From Rhopalosiphum padi (Eukaryota > Arthropoda > Insecta > Hemiptera > Aphididae): a stretch of 64,000 nucleotides of DNA. A program made the position numbers and the translations under genes. The stretch lies in assembly GCF_020882245.1 (NCBI RefSeq), contig NC_083598.1, positions 72,359,714 to 72,423,713 on the forward strand, read 5' to 3'. The notes beneath the pieces are model-generated. The model did no database searches and was not told the DNA's origin. It was given only the letters and a program-made list of their open reading frames with translations. Positions 1 through 12,218 of this stretch are shown in pieces; within the stretch, counting starts at the first letter, position 1; the number at the start of each line of letters is the position of its first letter.

Positions 1-2013
1 AAGTCTGCGCACACTTATTGATAAACCATAATAACCATAAATTATAACAATGAAAAATAATTAAAATAATTTAGGTCTTGTTATTATAATAATAATAAGT
101 TGCATATAATTAATCAAATCGAATTTGTTTGAATATTCAATACAAGTTATGATAAAATAAATGTTTTATTGAAAAATTATGAAGTTTACGTGATTAATAT
201 TTATGTAGCATCATAATCAATTAATAGATTCTGGTTTGATTAATAATTCATTTTTTACAGGTACATGAAAATCTGAAACTCAACATTAAGTTACTCTTAC
301 AACTTACAATTTGTGGATTTTATGTATCCGTTTGTCCTTTATAAAAATTGCTTTTTGAATCTTAAACATGATTGTTAGCTCAGATTATAATTTGGGTAAT
401 TTAATTACTTTGGGTATGTTTTAGGTAGAACCGTGTATAATAATGTACCTATTGATTTATCCAAAAGAATTTTTACAATTTCTAAGTATATACGGATTTC
501 AGCACATTGACATAATATAACCACCCTTTTCATGTATTAGTCTTATAATGATTAAAAACACATCTTTTTTTAAGCCTTTTTTCATTTTTTTTGAGGTGAG
601 ACCATTAGAGAATCTAATCAGAGTAAATAAATAATTAAATATGCAACATAAATACATAATGTAATTTAAACTTAAAAAATAAATAGGTTATGTAGGTACA
701 TAACTTATGTTAATGATCATGTAAATAATTCATTATAAATAACAAATATTAATTGAGAATTAAAATAGATTTTAAGATCCCGGAAGTGAGTATAATATAT
801 ATTTTCAAAGTTCAATTAACTGTTATTGGAAATATAATTGGCTTTAATCAAAACTCAAAAGTAATATTCATATTTAAGTTGCAGGTACCTATATTCGGTT
901 TAAATAAAGAATGTAGGTCAGTAAAAATATGTGTTATGAGTTATGAAAATAATTTATATGGAATGATTGATTTCAAAGTTGAAAGATCACAAATAATGCA
1001 TAGATATTGAATACCTACTAATAGGAAGTTATAAGTAAACATAAAAAATAAATTAATAAAGAAAAATACGTTTATAATATACGTTTTCAAAAACGTATTC
1101 GTTGAACAGGTTTACCTAGGGTTATACTCTTTTATCAATATTTTTTTTGTGTTTATAAAACAGTAGAGGTAAACAAAGAATTTACTACTTTCGTTTTCAT
1201 AAACATGATTTTCAATATTTTGTAAATATATTTAAATTTAATTGAGTTTGAATTTCTTAACCTATTTAATATTGTAAATAATACTATTATGCCAATTTAA
1301 TAATAACTCAATAAAATAATTAAAGTTACTGTATTTATAAGCTAAAATATGGACAAATTGTAGTACGTATTTTAATTAACAATTCAAGAGACCTAAAGGC
1401 AAAAGCCAAAAACCAAAAGGATATTTTTACACTTATTACCAGTAAATACCTACGTTTAAATATTTTTCGTATTCCAACAAATTTAATGAAATACCTATTT
1501 GGAGAAATCCTTGCTCTCGAGAGAATTAATGAGAAGTTGAAAGGTTTATATCAAATTATGTTTTAATTAAAGCAATTAATTTAAACAACACAATAAATAG
1601 GTAGTTATTAATGGTTGTTTTAAATACTTACCTCGATACAACAATAGATTATTATACTTTTGAATTTTATTTTAAGTGGTAATTAGTTGTTATTAGTTTT
1701 TAATAATGTCTAATAATATATTTTGCATCTTTGTTTCAAAAATAAAAAACCTAATTTTAAATGTTATAATATGTACCTACATAATATTATCATTTTATAT
1801 GCTAAAGAGTAAAGATGTTTCACAATTAGGATTACTATGTTAATGCAATTTAACAATATATAACCCATCTATTTCTGTTTACAGTATTTACAACTTACTG
1901 TATTATTGTCTGTATTTATTAATTTTAATTATTTTATCTAAGTATGGTCTTCACTAAAAAAAGTTTATACGCGTAATGGATGAAAATATTTCAATTTTTA
2001 ACCTTTTCATAAT
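1..2013. other. AT-rich noncoding stretch
   Basis: No gene, RNA or repeat was recognised. Open frames here are short and Ile/Asn/Lys-rich, as expected by chance at this composition. Confidence 0.6.
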
Positions 2014-2440
2014 TTATCTGACTACGTATAATGGACGATTTGAATAATTATTACAATATGTTGATCGTGATGCACCAGGAATGATAATTTGCATTCCATG
2101 AGGTCGATTAATTTTTTGGGTGCCAATAGAATGCACAAACATTGTATGAGTCAAATATCTACATACATTTCCGGTGTGTTGAGAATTGCATCCGGTTCTC
2201 AATGTGCAATGGTTCCATCAACGGTACGTCCGCAATATAGTGTTGCAGTGCTTAATGTGTTTTCAAAATGGGATCACGGGTCAACTGAAATCTAATGATA
2301 TTTTACTACAATTTTCTGTAAGGAATACTTGGATGTAATTCGTTTAACAACAAATGTAGAATTAGTACAGACGTATCCAGTAAGAGATACAAAGAAAATA
2401 TTATTTCAAAACGGATTGCTCAATGAACAGAAAATAGTTT
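2014..2440 (-). pseudogene. Possible decayed coding or transposon remnant
   Basis: This patch is less AT-biased than its flanks. Protein-like pieces are spread over more than one minus frame with stops between them, for example ATLYCGRTVDGTIAH near 2235-2200 and PDAILNTPEMYVD near 2190-2155. Interrupted, non-repetitive reading suggests an old coding insertion that has decayed. I cannot name the family. Confidence 0.25.
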
Positions 2441-3151
2441 TTAAATATTTAATGTAACGTAGGTAGATAAATATTTTTTTTGTATTATATATTACCTTTA
2501 TATTGTGTATAGACAGGATAGAGTATCCTAACTTTTGGTGTAGGAAACACAGACATATTATAAATAATCATTGTACATTGCCGATTTTTAAAAATTAATG
2601 GTATAGGTATCGTTTTAACTTTTAAGTCCTCAATGATCGCGACTTGTGGTTAAACCAGAGTTTCGGATACTTTTTGTATAATTAATAGCCACTTTATCAA
2701 AAGAATCGCAAAATCGTAATTTTAAAGAAACCACATTGGTTAGGAAAAAAAAAACATGTCATAGTACAAAAATTACAAATATGAAATAATACATTTCATC
2801 GGGAATTGGCAGGCTTTAAAAACATAATATAGAAACCTCTTATTTCATTATAACATTATCGAATTTTAATTTATATTTTATGGATCTCGATATTGATGCA
2901 TACTCCAAACAGTCGCAAATTGCACGTTAAAAAGCTACAGCCCCGCAGGTTTCCGATTCCTGGATTACACCATAGTATACGTTGTATAGCACATATGTGA
3001 TACACGAAAAATGTATGAGAACCTCTGTCATCTACATCAGATATAAAATATAACTATATATAAGCGTAGTATAAGATGTCCGAATAACTATTTTAAAGTA
3101 CAGTATACTGTAATTGTCGAACTATAATAGCTGTAGCTGAAAGTTCTAAAT

Positions 3152-3176
3152 AAAAAAAAAAAAAAAAAAAAAAAAA
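3152..3176. repeat. A(25) homopolymer
   Basis: Uninterrupted run of 25 A. It could be a retroposon tail: the 200 bases upstream are less AT-rich than their surroundings, but no promoter boxes or target duplications were confirmed. Confidence 0.9.
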
Positions 3177-3461
3177 GTACAGTATAGCATCAGTAATCGG
3201 TTTAATAATGTGTTTTAAATGCTATCAATTGTGCATGTACACTGTACGTCCTCCGAATAATTATTACGAGAATCGAATACTTTTCCAAGTGATTATTATA
3301 GTGTAGCAATGCCGAGGTTAATATAAGGAAAATATGTTTTAATTGTGATTTATATGTACCTACTCGTATTTTAAATATTTCAAAACAGAATATTTAAAAA
3401 AAATTGATGAATTTGTGATGCAATATAACATACGCAGTGGTGATGCTTTACAGTCCTAATT

Positions 3462-3476
3462 GGGGGGGGGGGGGGG
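3462..3476. repeat. G(15) homopolymer
   Basis: Fifteen consecutive G in AT-rich DNA. This is rare in the window, can form quadruplex-type stacks, and is also a site where read errors are common. Confidence 0.9.
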
Positions 3477-4648
3477 TGAACATTTTTTACATTCATATAT
3501 CTAATATTTTATTTTCCGTTGACCGTTCATAGGTACATGGCTATGTAACATGAGAAGTAATTTTATGTTCTATACTTTGTATTCATGTATGAATTATATT
3601 CTATGTATCATAAATGTTTTATTATTTGATTACTACAGTATATGATGGCTATTAAAGTTACTTCGTATACACACGTATTTACACTGGTCAGGAGATCGCC
3701 GTAATACTACCACTACCTATAATAACTGGACGTATACACGAACCAACAAGTTTTACCATTGAAGTTTGATTTACATAATATGTTTCACGTGTGTTAAACT
3801 TAATGTGTGAATACTTTTTTCATATTGATTATATCTATACTTTTTTTCTCGTGTTTCCCTTTGATATATTATGTAAAATCTTGTAAAATATAACTGATTT
3901 CGTCAATACAAATTCAGCTATCACAGAAATTTTTAGTCGATCAATGAAAACACGATTTTGTAATAAACACGCACATCACACTTTATATGTATATTATACT
4001 ATTTTAGAATTCTTTATCTTTTTCAAAAATTCTTATTGAAATCTTAGGTCATCAGTGAAAATATTTTGAGTTTGTTACGATTTATGTAAAATACACTGTA
4101 CCTATAGAACTACTGACTACTAATAAAAAAATAGTTTTAAAACCAGCTAGAAGTAAATTAAGAATCAGGTATTATTTATATATATATATATACCTAGCAA
4201 AAAATAACTCAATAGTAAAGCTATTTAATTAAATATTTAATGTATAAAATTAATAGATATTTGATTTCATATACATACCTAACCAATAATACTTGCTGTG
4301 AATTAATAGAGACAAAAATGTACAATTGATTGTAAAATATAAAAAAAATTCGAAATGTATCGGGTTACTGGTATGAAATGAAAATTATTATATTGATTAA
4401 AACAATTGGTCAAGGTAATTGATATTTTAATAATAATAATACTAATAGGTAGGAAATATCTCTGCTTGAAAAATTCAAATATCCAACTGTTACCTAAATT
4501 GTTTTCATTCAAGGTCGGTCATGGTCAAAAATAGTCTTTATATAGTTACTTTAGTGATACATATATATGTATAATATTTTTTGTATTTAACAGAAATACA
4601 CAATGCCAGTCGAGGATAATAATTGATGTTTTGAATCTTTGTACTTAC

Positions 4649-4707
4649 CATCGTATTATATAGAGAAGGTCGTTTTGAGTAATCAGTGTCGGGATAATCC
4701 ATACACA
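4649..4707 (-). CDS. Possible short minus-strand exon, unrecognised
   Basis: On the minus strand an AG at 4709-4708 follows a T-rich stretch, then five bases, then an ATG at 4702. It is open for exactly 18 codons (MDYPDTDYSKRPSLYNTM) to a near-perfect donor, ATG|GTAAGTAC, with the exon ending at 4649 in phase 0. The peptide is acidic and tyrosine-rich, less biased than the surrounding AT-driven translations. It could be a first coding exon whose partners lie to the left. No family is recognised and no partner exon was found, so it may be chance. Confidence 0.25.
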
Positions 4708-7700
4708 CTTTTTGATTTAAAAAGTAAAAATGTATACTAGGTATACAGATGTTAAAAAGTATTTGAAGGTTAATGACACGGTCTTTATTTTGCAATAAAA
4801 AATAATATAGTTTATTTGGTTTCGCATTACAAATATTAAGGAATTTCCAAGTCATTTTTATTGAATGAATAATGAAGGATAAAATAAATTCATTATATTG
4901 TTTATAAATCTGTATGCTTGCCAGGTATTTGTCACGACATTCATATAGTTATTGGAGAGTTCACCATGATAAGTTTCTATCGTCATCCGTCCTTGTTCCT
5001 AAATAGTGGACTTACACATTTTAAATTTTGAACAAACAAGTTCAAACTGTACACTTTAACTTCAACAATGTTATTTATTTTTTATATTCGATGAACCTGT
5101 TACTTACCTAGTACCTATATAATATACCTACAACCTACTGTACTTTCGTCAGTTTGATTAAAAAATATAAATATTGCAATATTTATTCAAAAATATAACA
5201 TGATTTATGTATAATATATATAACTATGAATATATAATGTCTACTTCAAAACCAACAATAAAAGAAAAAACCATATTTTATGCTTTTGTAGCTGCTTCAA
5301 TTTATTAAGAGAAAATATTCATTAACAATTAATATTAATAATAATAATATATTCTATTTAATTTCTGACAAGTTTTTCCAATAGAAGGATTGTTCTAAAT
5401 GTTACATACGAATGTATGACTCTACTATCAATGAATATATTTTTCTTTTGATAGTATTTTTATTATATTTTAGATTCTGTATAATGCGTAATATGTTTTT
5501 TTTTCACAACAGTCATTACGTATTGAATCAAAAGATTTTCTTCAATCTTCAAATTTTAGGGTAAATTCTGGTAGCACATTTGATTTTATTGTTACTTCAA
5601 GGAGATCAAAATTAAAAAAAACCGTAGTTTTTTTAAAAAAAAATCTCGTCATTTGGCTTAAAAATGTAATGCAAGGTTTCTCATAGGTTTTTATTACAAT
5701 AGTTTAAAAATATTTAAAATACAGTCACATATTTTTTATTTTATAGCAGTTAATTCAAATTTTAACAAAAAAATAGTAATTTTTTCTTCCATCAATTTTA
5801 TTCAATTTGTTGTACTTAATCAATTCAATGTTTATCCTAAACGTATAAAAACTTAAATAATTTACCATAAAGTATATTATTATTTTATATTCACATTAAA
5901 TTTTTCAAAATAACTAATGATTAATATATTCACATCATCGTACAGTTGGTACATCAATATTGACTTATTTATACGCTATATTTTCAGCAATAATATTAGC
6001 TCAACAAACCGCATTAATCAAATATTAATAATAATATAATATAATATAATATAGAATATGTATACTGTAAGAAATAGATAGCAATTCGTTTAGAGTCGTT
6101 TATTATTGAATGCCAAATTTAACAAACACTCAAAGCCTACTACCTACACCTACAACTAATTAATTGAATTAGTTAAATAAATAAAATTAAAATAAATACA
6201 TTTTTTTTATATTCATCATACACGTATTTTATGAATGAATTTAAGTTTTTAAAATAAATAATCATAATCTGTAAACTTGCTTAGTATCTTCTTTTGGATG
6301 TGATGCTGAATTATACTTTTAAAATCGAATAGGTATTAAAATACTACCTATAGTTTTTATTGGTATAATAATATATGTATTATTTACTATATTTTATTCT
6401 ACCTACTTTGTTATTATTAGGGTACTAATAATACATTATTAAAGTATTTAACACATATTTTAATATTATATAAGCTGATGTCTTATTAAGAGTTAAACGT
6501 TTTTCAAGGTACGCGCATCTGTCGTGTTTGGCTAATAATACAAGTTTTTTAGTACCTACGTAATAATTTTTATTATTACTAATAATCGTTCTCCCGGATC
6601 TTATATTCAAGGTTAAGGCGACACTGTATCGACACATCACTATATTATACACTATGATGCTTGTGTTGTAGGCAGTGTAAATTACCTATATCGCGAACGT
6701 CTGACTCAATTTAATAAATTTGCCAATAAATCTATACAAACACAAGTACAATTTGTAACTGACTCATTATTAATTAGAGCTTAAAAAATCCAGAATAAAC
6801 ATTAATAACTTATGGGTAAGTTAAATTCTTAAATGGTTCATCGCTTGACCTCTACACGCGTTATGTCTAAAAATGGCTGATGAATGTAAAGTGTTTCAAG
6901 ATGATTGCTTAATTATTTCTGCCCCCCTGGAGAAAGAATAATTTCTACTCCCTAAATAGCACTTAATGGCCTTGACATGAAGTGCGTAATAAACACTAGA
7001 ATACAAAATATGTGATCAATAATAATTATGATATAACTTCAATTTTGTTCAGTCCAATATGATTCTATTGAAAATTCTAGGGTGTTACTGTTGTTGCCAA
7101 ACAGTGGCTTATAAATACAATGTGTCAATGTCTATATTTAAATTTAATTTTTAATGTCTATTGTTAATCGTAATACCTAACTACTTACAGTACTTACAAT
7201 GTAAATTTTACATGCAGTATAGTTATTATACTAATCGTGATTTATTCATATAAATTGATAATGTGGTAATTTAAATTTAATACATTTGGTATTAGCTGCA
7301 TGTTTACAGTTTACGATCAGCATGAATTCAATTACTTATACAAATGGATTATTAATTATAACTATATTGAATAAATTTATATGAACACATTTTTTAATGC
7401 ATATTATTACAAACTATTATATTATTATTTATTATTTAACATATGTTTATTTTGTTATAAACTTATAAACCGTATATCTATAGAACATAAATATTTTTAT
7501 ATTTCCATAGCACGAGTATACCTATTTTTTTCGAATATTACTAAATACAAATTTATTTTATGGATTTATTTAAAATAAGAAGCTATTTGAAACGTACAGT
7601 TTGAAAAGTGCAAAATACAGTATAATGTTTGAGGGATACAACCATGAACTATTATAACGATTAAAAGTGTTATTGGTAGCAACTTAATACAATATTCATA

Positions 7701-8027
7701 AAATCCATATTGTTTTATTGCCAATTGCATATTATACTGTAACATATAATTTTATGAAATATTTTGTATACGATATTATTAAACACGACGTGATGTATAA
7801 AATACTATATCGGATTTGAGAGATACTCGTTTCGTCGAAATTAAAATTATCAACTGACATCGGATATTGATGGAAAGTACATTTTCACTGAAATGCGGTT
7901 AGGTGTACATCAAAAGTAATGACCGAGTCCATTTATAGCTTAAAAATAAAAAAATAACGTTTCCTTGCTTTCGATAGTGGTTGTTTAAAATCACAATAAA
8001 TTACGAGATTCATCAGTTTTAAAATTA

Positions 8028-8042
8028 CTGTCAGCTTGACAG
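8028..8042. repeat. Short palindrome CTGTCAGCTTGACAG
   Basis: Perfect 6-bp arms with a 3-base centre, followed by another TGACA (GTTGACACGG). TGACA is the core recognised by TALE homeodomain proteins. Could be a regulatory element or chance. Confidence 0.3.
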
Positions 8043-8939
8043 TTGACACGGTGGTTTTGATCTGCGTATTTTGGACGTTTTCCGTGGTCAAATTATCGTA
8101 ACAGTTTCACTTGCGACACTTTCGGTTAAAACACCGTTAGGAAGATTATTTAAATACATGATTGAACAAATATATTGACGGATCTTGTACAGTTCTGCAG
8201 AGTTATAATCACACACGTTCTTCGTGTTAAATAAATTGCAAAATAAAATTAACATTTATGTAATTAGGATATCATTTGAATATGTAATTAATATTGTTCT
8301 CGGTGTTTTACTAAACATATCGAGGTACGATAGACTCTGATTATTGGGCTAACCTAATATCTAATGTTGTTTTTTTTTAAATCTAAAACACTTATTTTTT
8401 TTATTTTACTAAATATAGCCAATATATAGGCATGTGAAAATAAAACAAAAGCATAGATCTAAGCAGTAAGTATGGTTATAAAATATAAAATCACTTATAT
8501 TTATTTTGAAAATATTTTTAAAACCATAATACAATATTATTATTATTATGTATGTATTGCCCATAATCATGAAACGACGATAGTTTTGTTTATTTTATTT
8601 ACGTAATTTTAACTCTACTTAAATATAATATTATGGTTAACGAGTGACGGCTGTCTCCCGGAGTTATTAAAAATGCACTGATTTCGGAACACTAACCCAG
8701 CTAACATAATGTCAGGTATTGACGTTCACGGTCTGTTAACTATAATATACTCGCATATTCCTCGTGCGTATAGATAACGTCCAAGATTACGCGTTATGGC
8801 CATTTAGGACTGTTCGTCATGACATGTTTTAATCGATTACTCGGTGTGTTCGATTCGCCGTTAACGTACACACATGTTATATTATTGTATTATAAAATAA
8901 TTTGCAATGCATAATAATATACGTCATATACAGATCATA

Positions 8940-8945
<6 letters not shown>

Positions 8946-8970
<25 letters not shown>
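8946..8970. repeat. AC microsatellite
   Basis: About 12 uninterrupted AC units following a short TATATA tract. Confidence 0.95.
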
Positions 8971-9532
8971 GCATAAACATGTATAGTGAAAAGTACTCAA
9001 CAAAACTAACACATTTAATAGCTTTTTAAAACATATATGGCGCAAGTTTTTTAAAATTAAATATATTATTTTTTATTAACGATAACTTTTATAGTTTAAA
9101 TTAAATTTTGGTAATATTATGACATATACGTCAAACTACTAAATTTTTGTTTACTGATATTGCCGTCTGTTATTATTGTTAAAGTAATTAATCTTTCAGT
9201 GTATTCATATACCTAAATAGGCTAAGTAGAAGAATTATAAAATATAAGTATATATCTGGTGTTATATGCATAAAAATGGATAAAGCGCATACGACAAATT
9301 GAGATGACTGCATGTGACCTTTGGGAAGTTTGTAGTCCGTTACGTGCAAACTCTGATACAACGAATATAATGTTGTTTATATATATATTACAGAGAAAAC
9401 CAGGAAAACAATGATGATCAAGGTATTGTAAGATTGAGATATGTTATTTAAAATTTTAAGTAATAATACATAATTGTGTTGTAAATACGTGAAATTGGTA
9501 CATGAATCATGCATATATTATGTTTTATACGT

Positions 9533-9552
9533 GTATATATATATATATATAT
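9533..9552. repeat. TA microsatellite
   Basis: About 10 TA units in AT-rich sequence, 0.4 kb left of the mariner remnant. Confidence 0.9.
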
Positions 9553-9935
9553 AGTCTTATATTATAAAATATCATAATAAAATACGTGATATCAAAAAAA
9601 TGTTATTTTAGTGAGAAATACTGAAGTCTGAAATAATACTGAATCAAGGCGTATAACTAAATTTGTGTAAAAAATTATTATCTATTTTCGAAAAAAGTGT
9701 TAATTGAGATGAGGTATTATAATATATTATATGTAGTTGTATAAAAGTAATTATTAAAAATAATAATATAACTAGTCAATAAAAAATATTTAATAGTATA
9801 GATAATTAAAGTTGTAAATATATACATATTATTTAATTAATGGTCTAAAATAAAATCGACTGAATAAGCCATTATAGTTATATATACTTTTTAACTATTT
9901 ATTTTTAAAAATCATATTGTCTATATAGTTCTATA

Positions 9936-10298
9936 CGAACAGAAAATTTACAGATAAGAAGGGTAGCTGCCAAATTCGTTCCGCGGTTGTTGACATTGGA
10001 ACAAAAGGAAAATCGTTTAACGATTTGTCAAGACCTTAAAAATCGATCTGCTGATATTAATTTCATAAAAAAAACATCATCACAGTGGACGAGACATGGG
10101 TTCATAGGGACGATCCGGAAATCTGCGCTTAAAAGACAACGGTTTCAAGATGTAGAGGAAATTAAAGCGAATACGTCAACAGAACTCAAAGCTATAACTT
10201 TAGAACAGTTCCAAAGGACTTTCGAAAAATTGCAAGATCACTGGAACCACTGCATATCGTCCGGAGGAGAGTATTTTGAAGGCGATATCTTTAAATAA
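9936..10298 (+). pseudogene. Mariner transposase pseudogene
   Basis: Broken transposase reading frame within the element above: 5' truncated, with a frameshift at the A-run near 10070 and an internal deletion that removes most of the DDD catalytic domain. It is only about 120 codons against roughly 340-350 in intact mariner transposases. The longest open piece, 9987-10298, looks like a gene but is a chimera of two frames. Confidence 0.85.
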
Positions 10299-10362
10299 TA
10301 TGTAACTGAATTTTTGTAATTATTAAAAATAAAATCCTGGTACTTTTTGAACAGACCTCGTA
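9936..10362 (+). mobile_element. Internally deleted, frameshifted mariner-type transposon copy
   Basis: Remnant of a Tc1/mariner-family transposase gene. In frame, RTENLQIRRVAAKFVPRLL starts near 9936 and runs into DINFIKK at about 10073, matching the mid-N-terminal part of mariner transposases. At the A-run 10067-10074 the frame slips; a second frame reads IITVDETWVHRDDPEIC (about 10076-10126), the block holding the first catalytic Asp. The first frame resumes as KRQRFQDVEEIKANT and continues to a normal mariner C-terminus, EYFEGD, stopping at 10298. The segment with the second and third catalytic Asp is missing, so this is a deletion derivative unable to encode transposase. The 3' end carries a mariner-like terminal repeat (10335-10360, TACTTTTTGAACAGACCTCG) followed by TA. 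No matching 5' repeat was found, so the left end is truncated. Confidence 0.85.
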
Positions 10363-10792
10363 CCTAGTTTAATTTCTCTTGAAAATAATAATAAGTTTAG
10401 TCTGTTTTCAGGTTTGAGCCCTAGCGCTGAATTCTTTGAGCTCTTCATTTTACTCACGACGTTTTGTCAGTAGGTATTGACTGTTACTGTTACTCTGCAG
10501 GTTTCACATTTAGCCCATTAAGGTAGATCTTCCTTTGACATCAGAAAACCATGTGTTATTTGAGTGTGTCTGACTCCTAGTCTTAAAAGGATTATTTTTT
10601 CTTTTATTTTGACGTCAGTTTGTTTATCATTTGATTTTAATAATGTCTTGAATTTGATTTTTTATGTCCATATAAATTGTGATCTGAAGAAGTTGTGTAT
10701 TGTTTATTTCAAATTTCCTTTTGACTTCTTGATCCACAATATAATATATATTTAATATTAAACAATTTTTGAGTCATTAAAGAACCACTTAC
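10363..10792. other. Noncoding stretch between mariner remnant and 11 kb patch
   Basis: AT-rich with no recognised gene. On the minus strand this would be intron if the donor after 10793 is used. Confidence 0.45.
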
Positions 10793-10806
10793 CACTTAAA
10801 CATTTA

Positions 10807-11001
10807 TTATCTGCCTAAGGACGAAGGAGAGGGAACTAGTACTAAATATTTTTTGTTACACGATAAAATAAAATTTAGAGTACATTCGTCGAAAGACAAC
10901 TCACGTATAGGCGTATAGCTGATTTTATTTGTATACAATTGTCGACTTTCATGACTTCGAGAGGTAACTTCGAGTATAGCGGTTTCGCTTGCGTTATTCA
11001 T
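10807..11001 (-). other. Short minus-strand open frame at edge of CpG-rich patch
   Basis: A 64-codon frame from the ATG at 11001 (NNASETAILEVTSRSHESRQ at the start) ends at TAA 10807-10809. Fourteen bases after the stop is a strong minus-strand donor, GTG|GTAAGTGG, with the exon ending at 10793. If this is a first exon, the frame would be an upstream ORF in a leader. The composition is protein-like but no family is recognised. Confidence 0.2.
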
Positions 11002-12218
11002 AGTTCAGTGCCCCGGGGAGCCGTGCATCCGGGCAAATAAGCTCTATGCTAGTAAACCGTTCGTCGTCGGTATAGTAATATAGTGACTCATCGTCCAACG
11101 GATCTCTGCAGCGGCGGCCACCAACACCGTCTCAAGGTTTGACGAGGACGGCGGCAGAATAAACCGCGGCGATGACTCTCGTCACTTTCTTCGGGAAGTG
11201 TATAGAAATACGTAAGTATACGTTTATTTATGTAGTACATGTTATATATTTTATCGGCACGTCGGCCGCGATCGCATGGTAATCGTTAAATTTTTTTCCA
11301 ACTAATTTAATTTATATAAATTTGACAAGATAGTATACTATATATTATTTTATATAGTATATAATATTATATCGACTGCGGTCTAGTCGAGGGCGCGGAA
11401 ATCTCACGTATTTATAGAGTTTCTCGAAGTCGTGTTAGTGTTTGTGTCCCGAATTCTGTACCGCATAACAGACGACGTATGTGTTGTAGTTGCTGACACT
11501 GATCATATTTTTATTGTTGCGTCAAGTTCGGCCGCTGCGCGCGGGAATACCCTGCCGTGGCGTGACGTCATTCGGGTCTGCGTGGGCGACTTACGATTAT
11601 GTGCATAATAATAATGCGTATACGCCGCGAGTTGATGACGACTCGGGTGGCCTATAATCCTACGACATGCCTTATGTTTACCAGTTCGGTAGTGTTTGAT
11701 ATAATATATACCAGTAAACCACCTGCCTGTCTGCCTGCCTATACACCATGCCCATAACGCGTCCGCTCGCTTGGCCCACCTGACTGCAATATTATCGGTT
11801 CCGGCGGTTCGCGGATTGGTGGGAACGCGTCGGCTGCGATGACGTTCCCGGTGAAAGTGTTTCCGAAGGTTTTGTAATATTATTATTGCAAGCCACCACC
11901 GCCGCGTGCGTCCAGTCGGCCATGGGATTTACCAGACGGACACCGCATTCCCGTGCTGTTATTACTACTACTACTACGACTGCCACTGTTGCTGTGCTAC
12001 CACAAGACCGACCGAACGGCACCGAACCGGACGCGCTTTGAAACGTTTCGTTAAGACACGTCCGTTGTAGTGATAAAACGAGCGAACCGATCGCACACGT
12101 GCTCCGCCGACGTTTTATTGAGATTCCCGAACTTCGTGGCCACTGATCCGAAGTATTCACAAACCTGCCTAAGCGCGACACACGATCTCTAGATCATCAC
12201 CGATCCGAACCCCGATAG
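10990..12218. promoter_or_regulatory. CpG-rich patch, candidate (possibly bidirectional) promoter with leader exons
   Basis: A GC- and CpG-richer block stands out from AT-rich flanks. On the + strand an arthropod-type initiator TTCAGT occurs at 11005-11010. An ATG at 11173 is followed by 13 codons (MTLVTFFGKCIEI) to a donor AC|GTAAGTAT after 11212. A second + donor, GATAG|GTAAGTC, ends a GC-rich stretch at 12218. On the minus strand a donor follows 10793. Divergent donors on both sides suggest start sites in both directions. The 12218 donor could feed the serpin acceptor at 30536; this is inference from position only. Confidence 0.4.
11173..11212 (+). CDS. Possible first coding exon (13 codons), unrecognised
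   Basis: ATG in a GC-rich context, 13 codons (MTLVTFFGKCIEI) plus one base, then the donor AC|GTAAGTAT, phase 1. It lies about 165 bases after an initiator-like TTCAGT. Too short to assign to a family, and no phase-matched downstream exon was identified. Confidence 0.22.

Larger units (their letters stand above)
4710..9935. other. AT-rich noncoding stretch
   Basis: Beyond the listed microsatellites and the palindrome at 8028, nothing was recognised. 8640-8880 is somewhat richer in CpG but has no exon-like frame. Confidence 0.55.

Noticed and set aside
1600..1740. Minus-strand donor-like CGAG|GTAAGTAT with the exon ending at 1632
   Set aside because: A consensus donor, but every plausible upstream acceptor gives a stop before it in the phase needed to follow the 4649 exon.
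2930..3176. Possible tRNA-derived SINE ending in the A25 run
   Set aside because: GGTTTCCGATTCC only loosely resembles a B box; no A box at the right distance and no target duplication.
11792..12181. 129-codon minus-strand frame in the 11-12 kb patch
   Set aside because: It lies in GC-rich repeats (poly-Val from GTA/GTT units), has no family similarity that I can see, and overlaps the leader ending at the + donor 12218.
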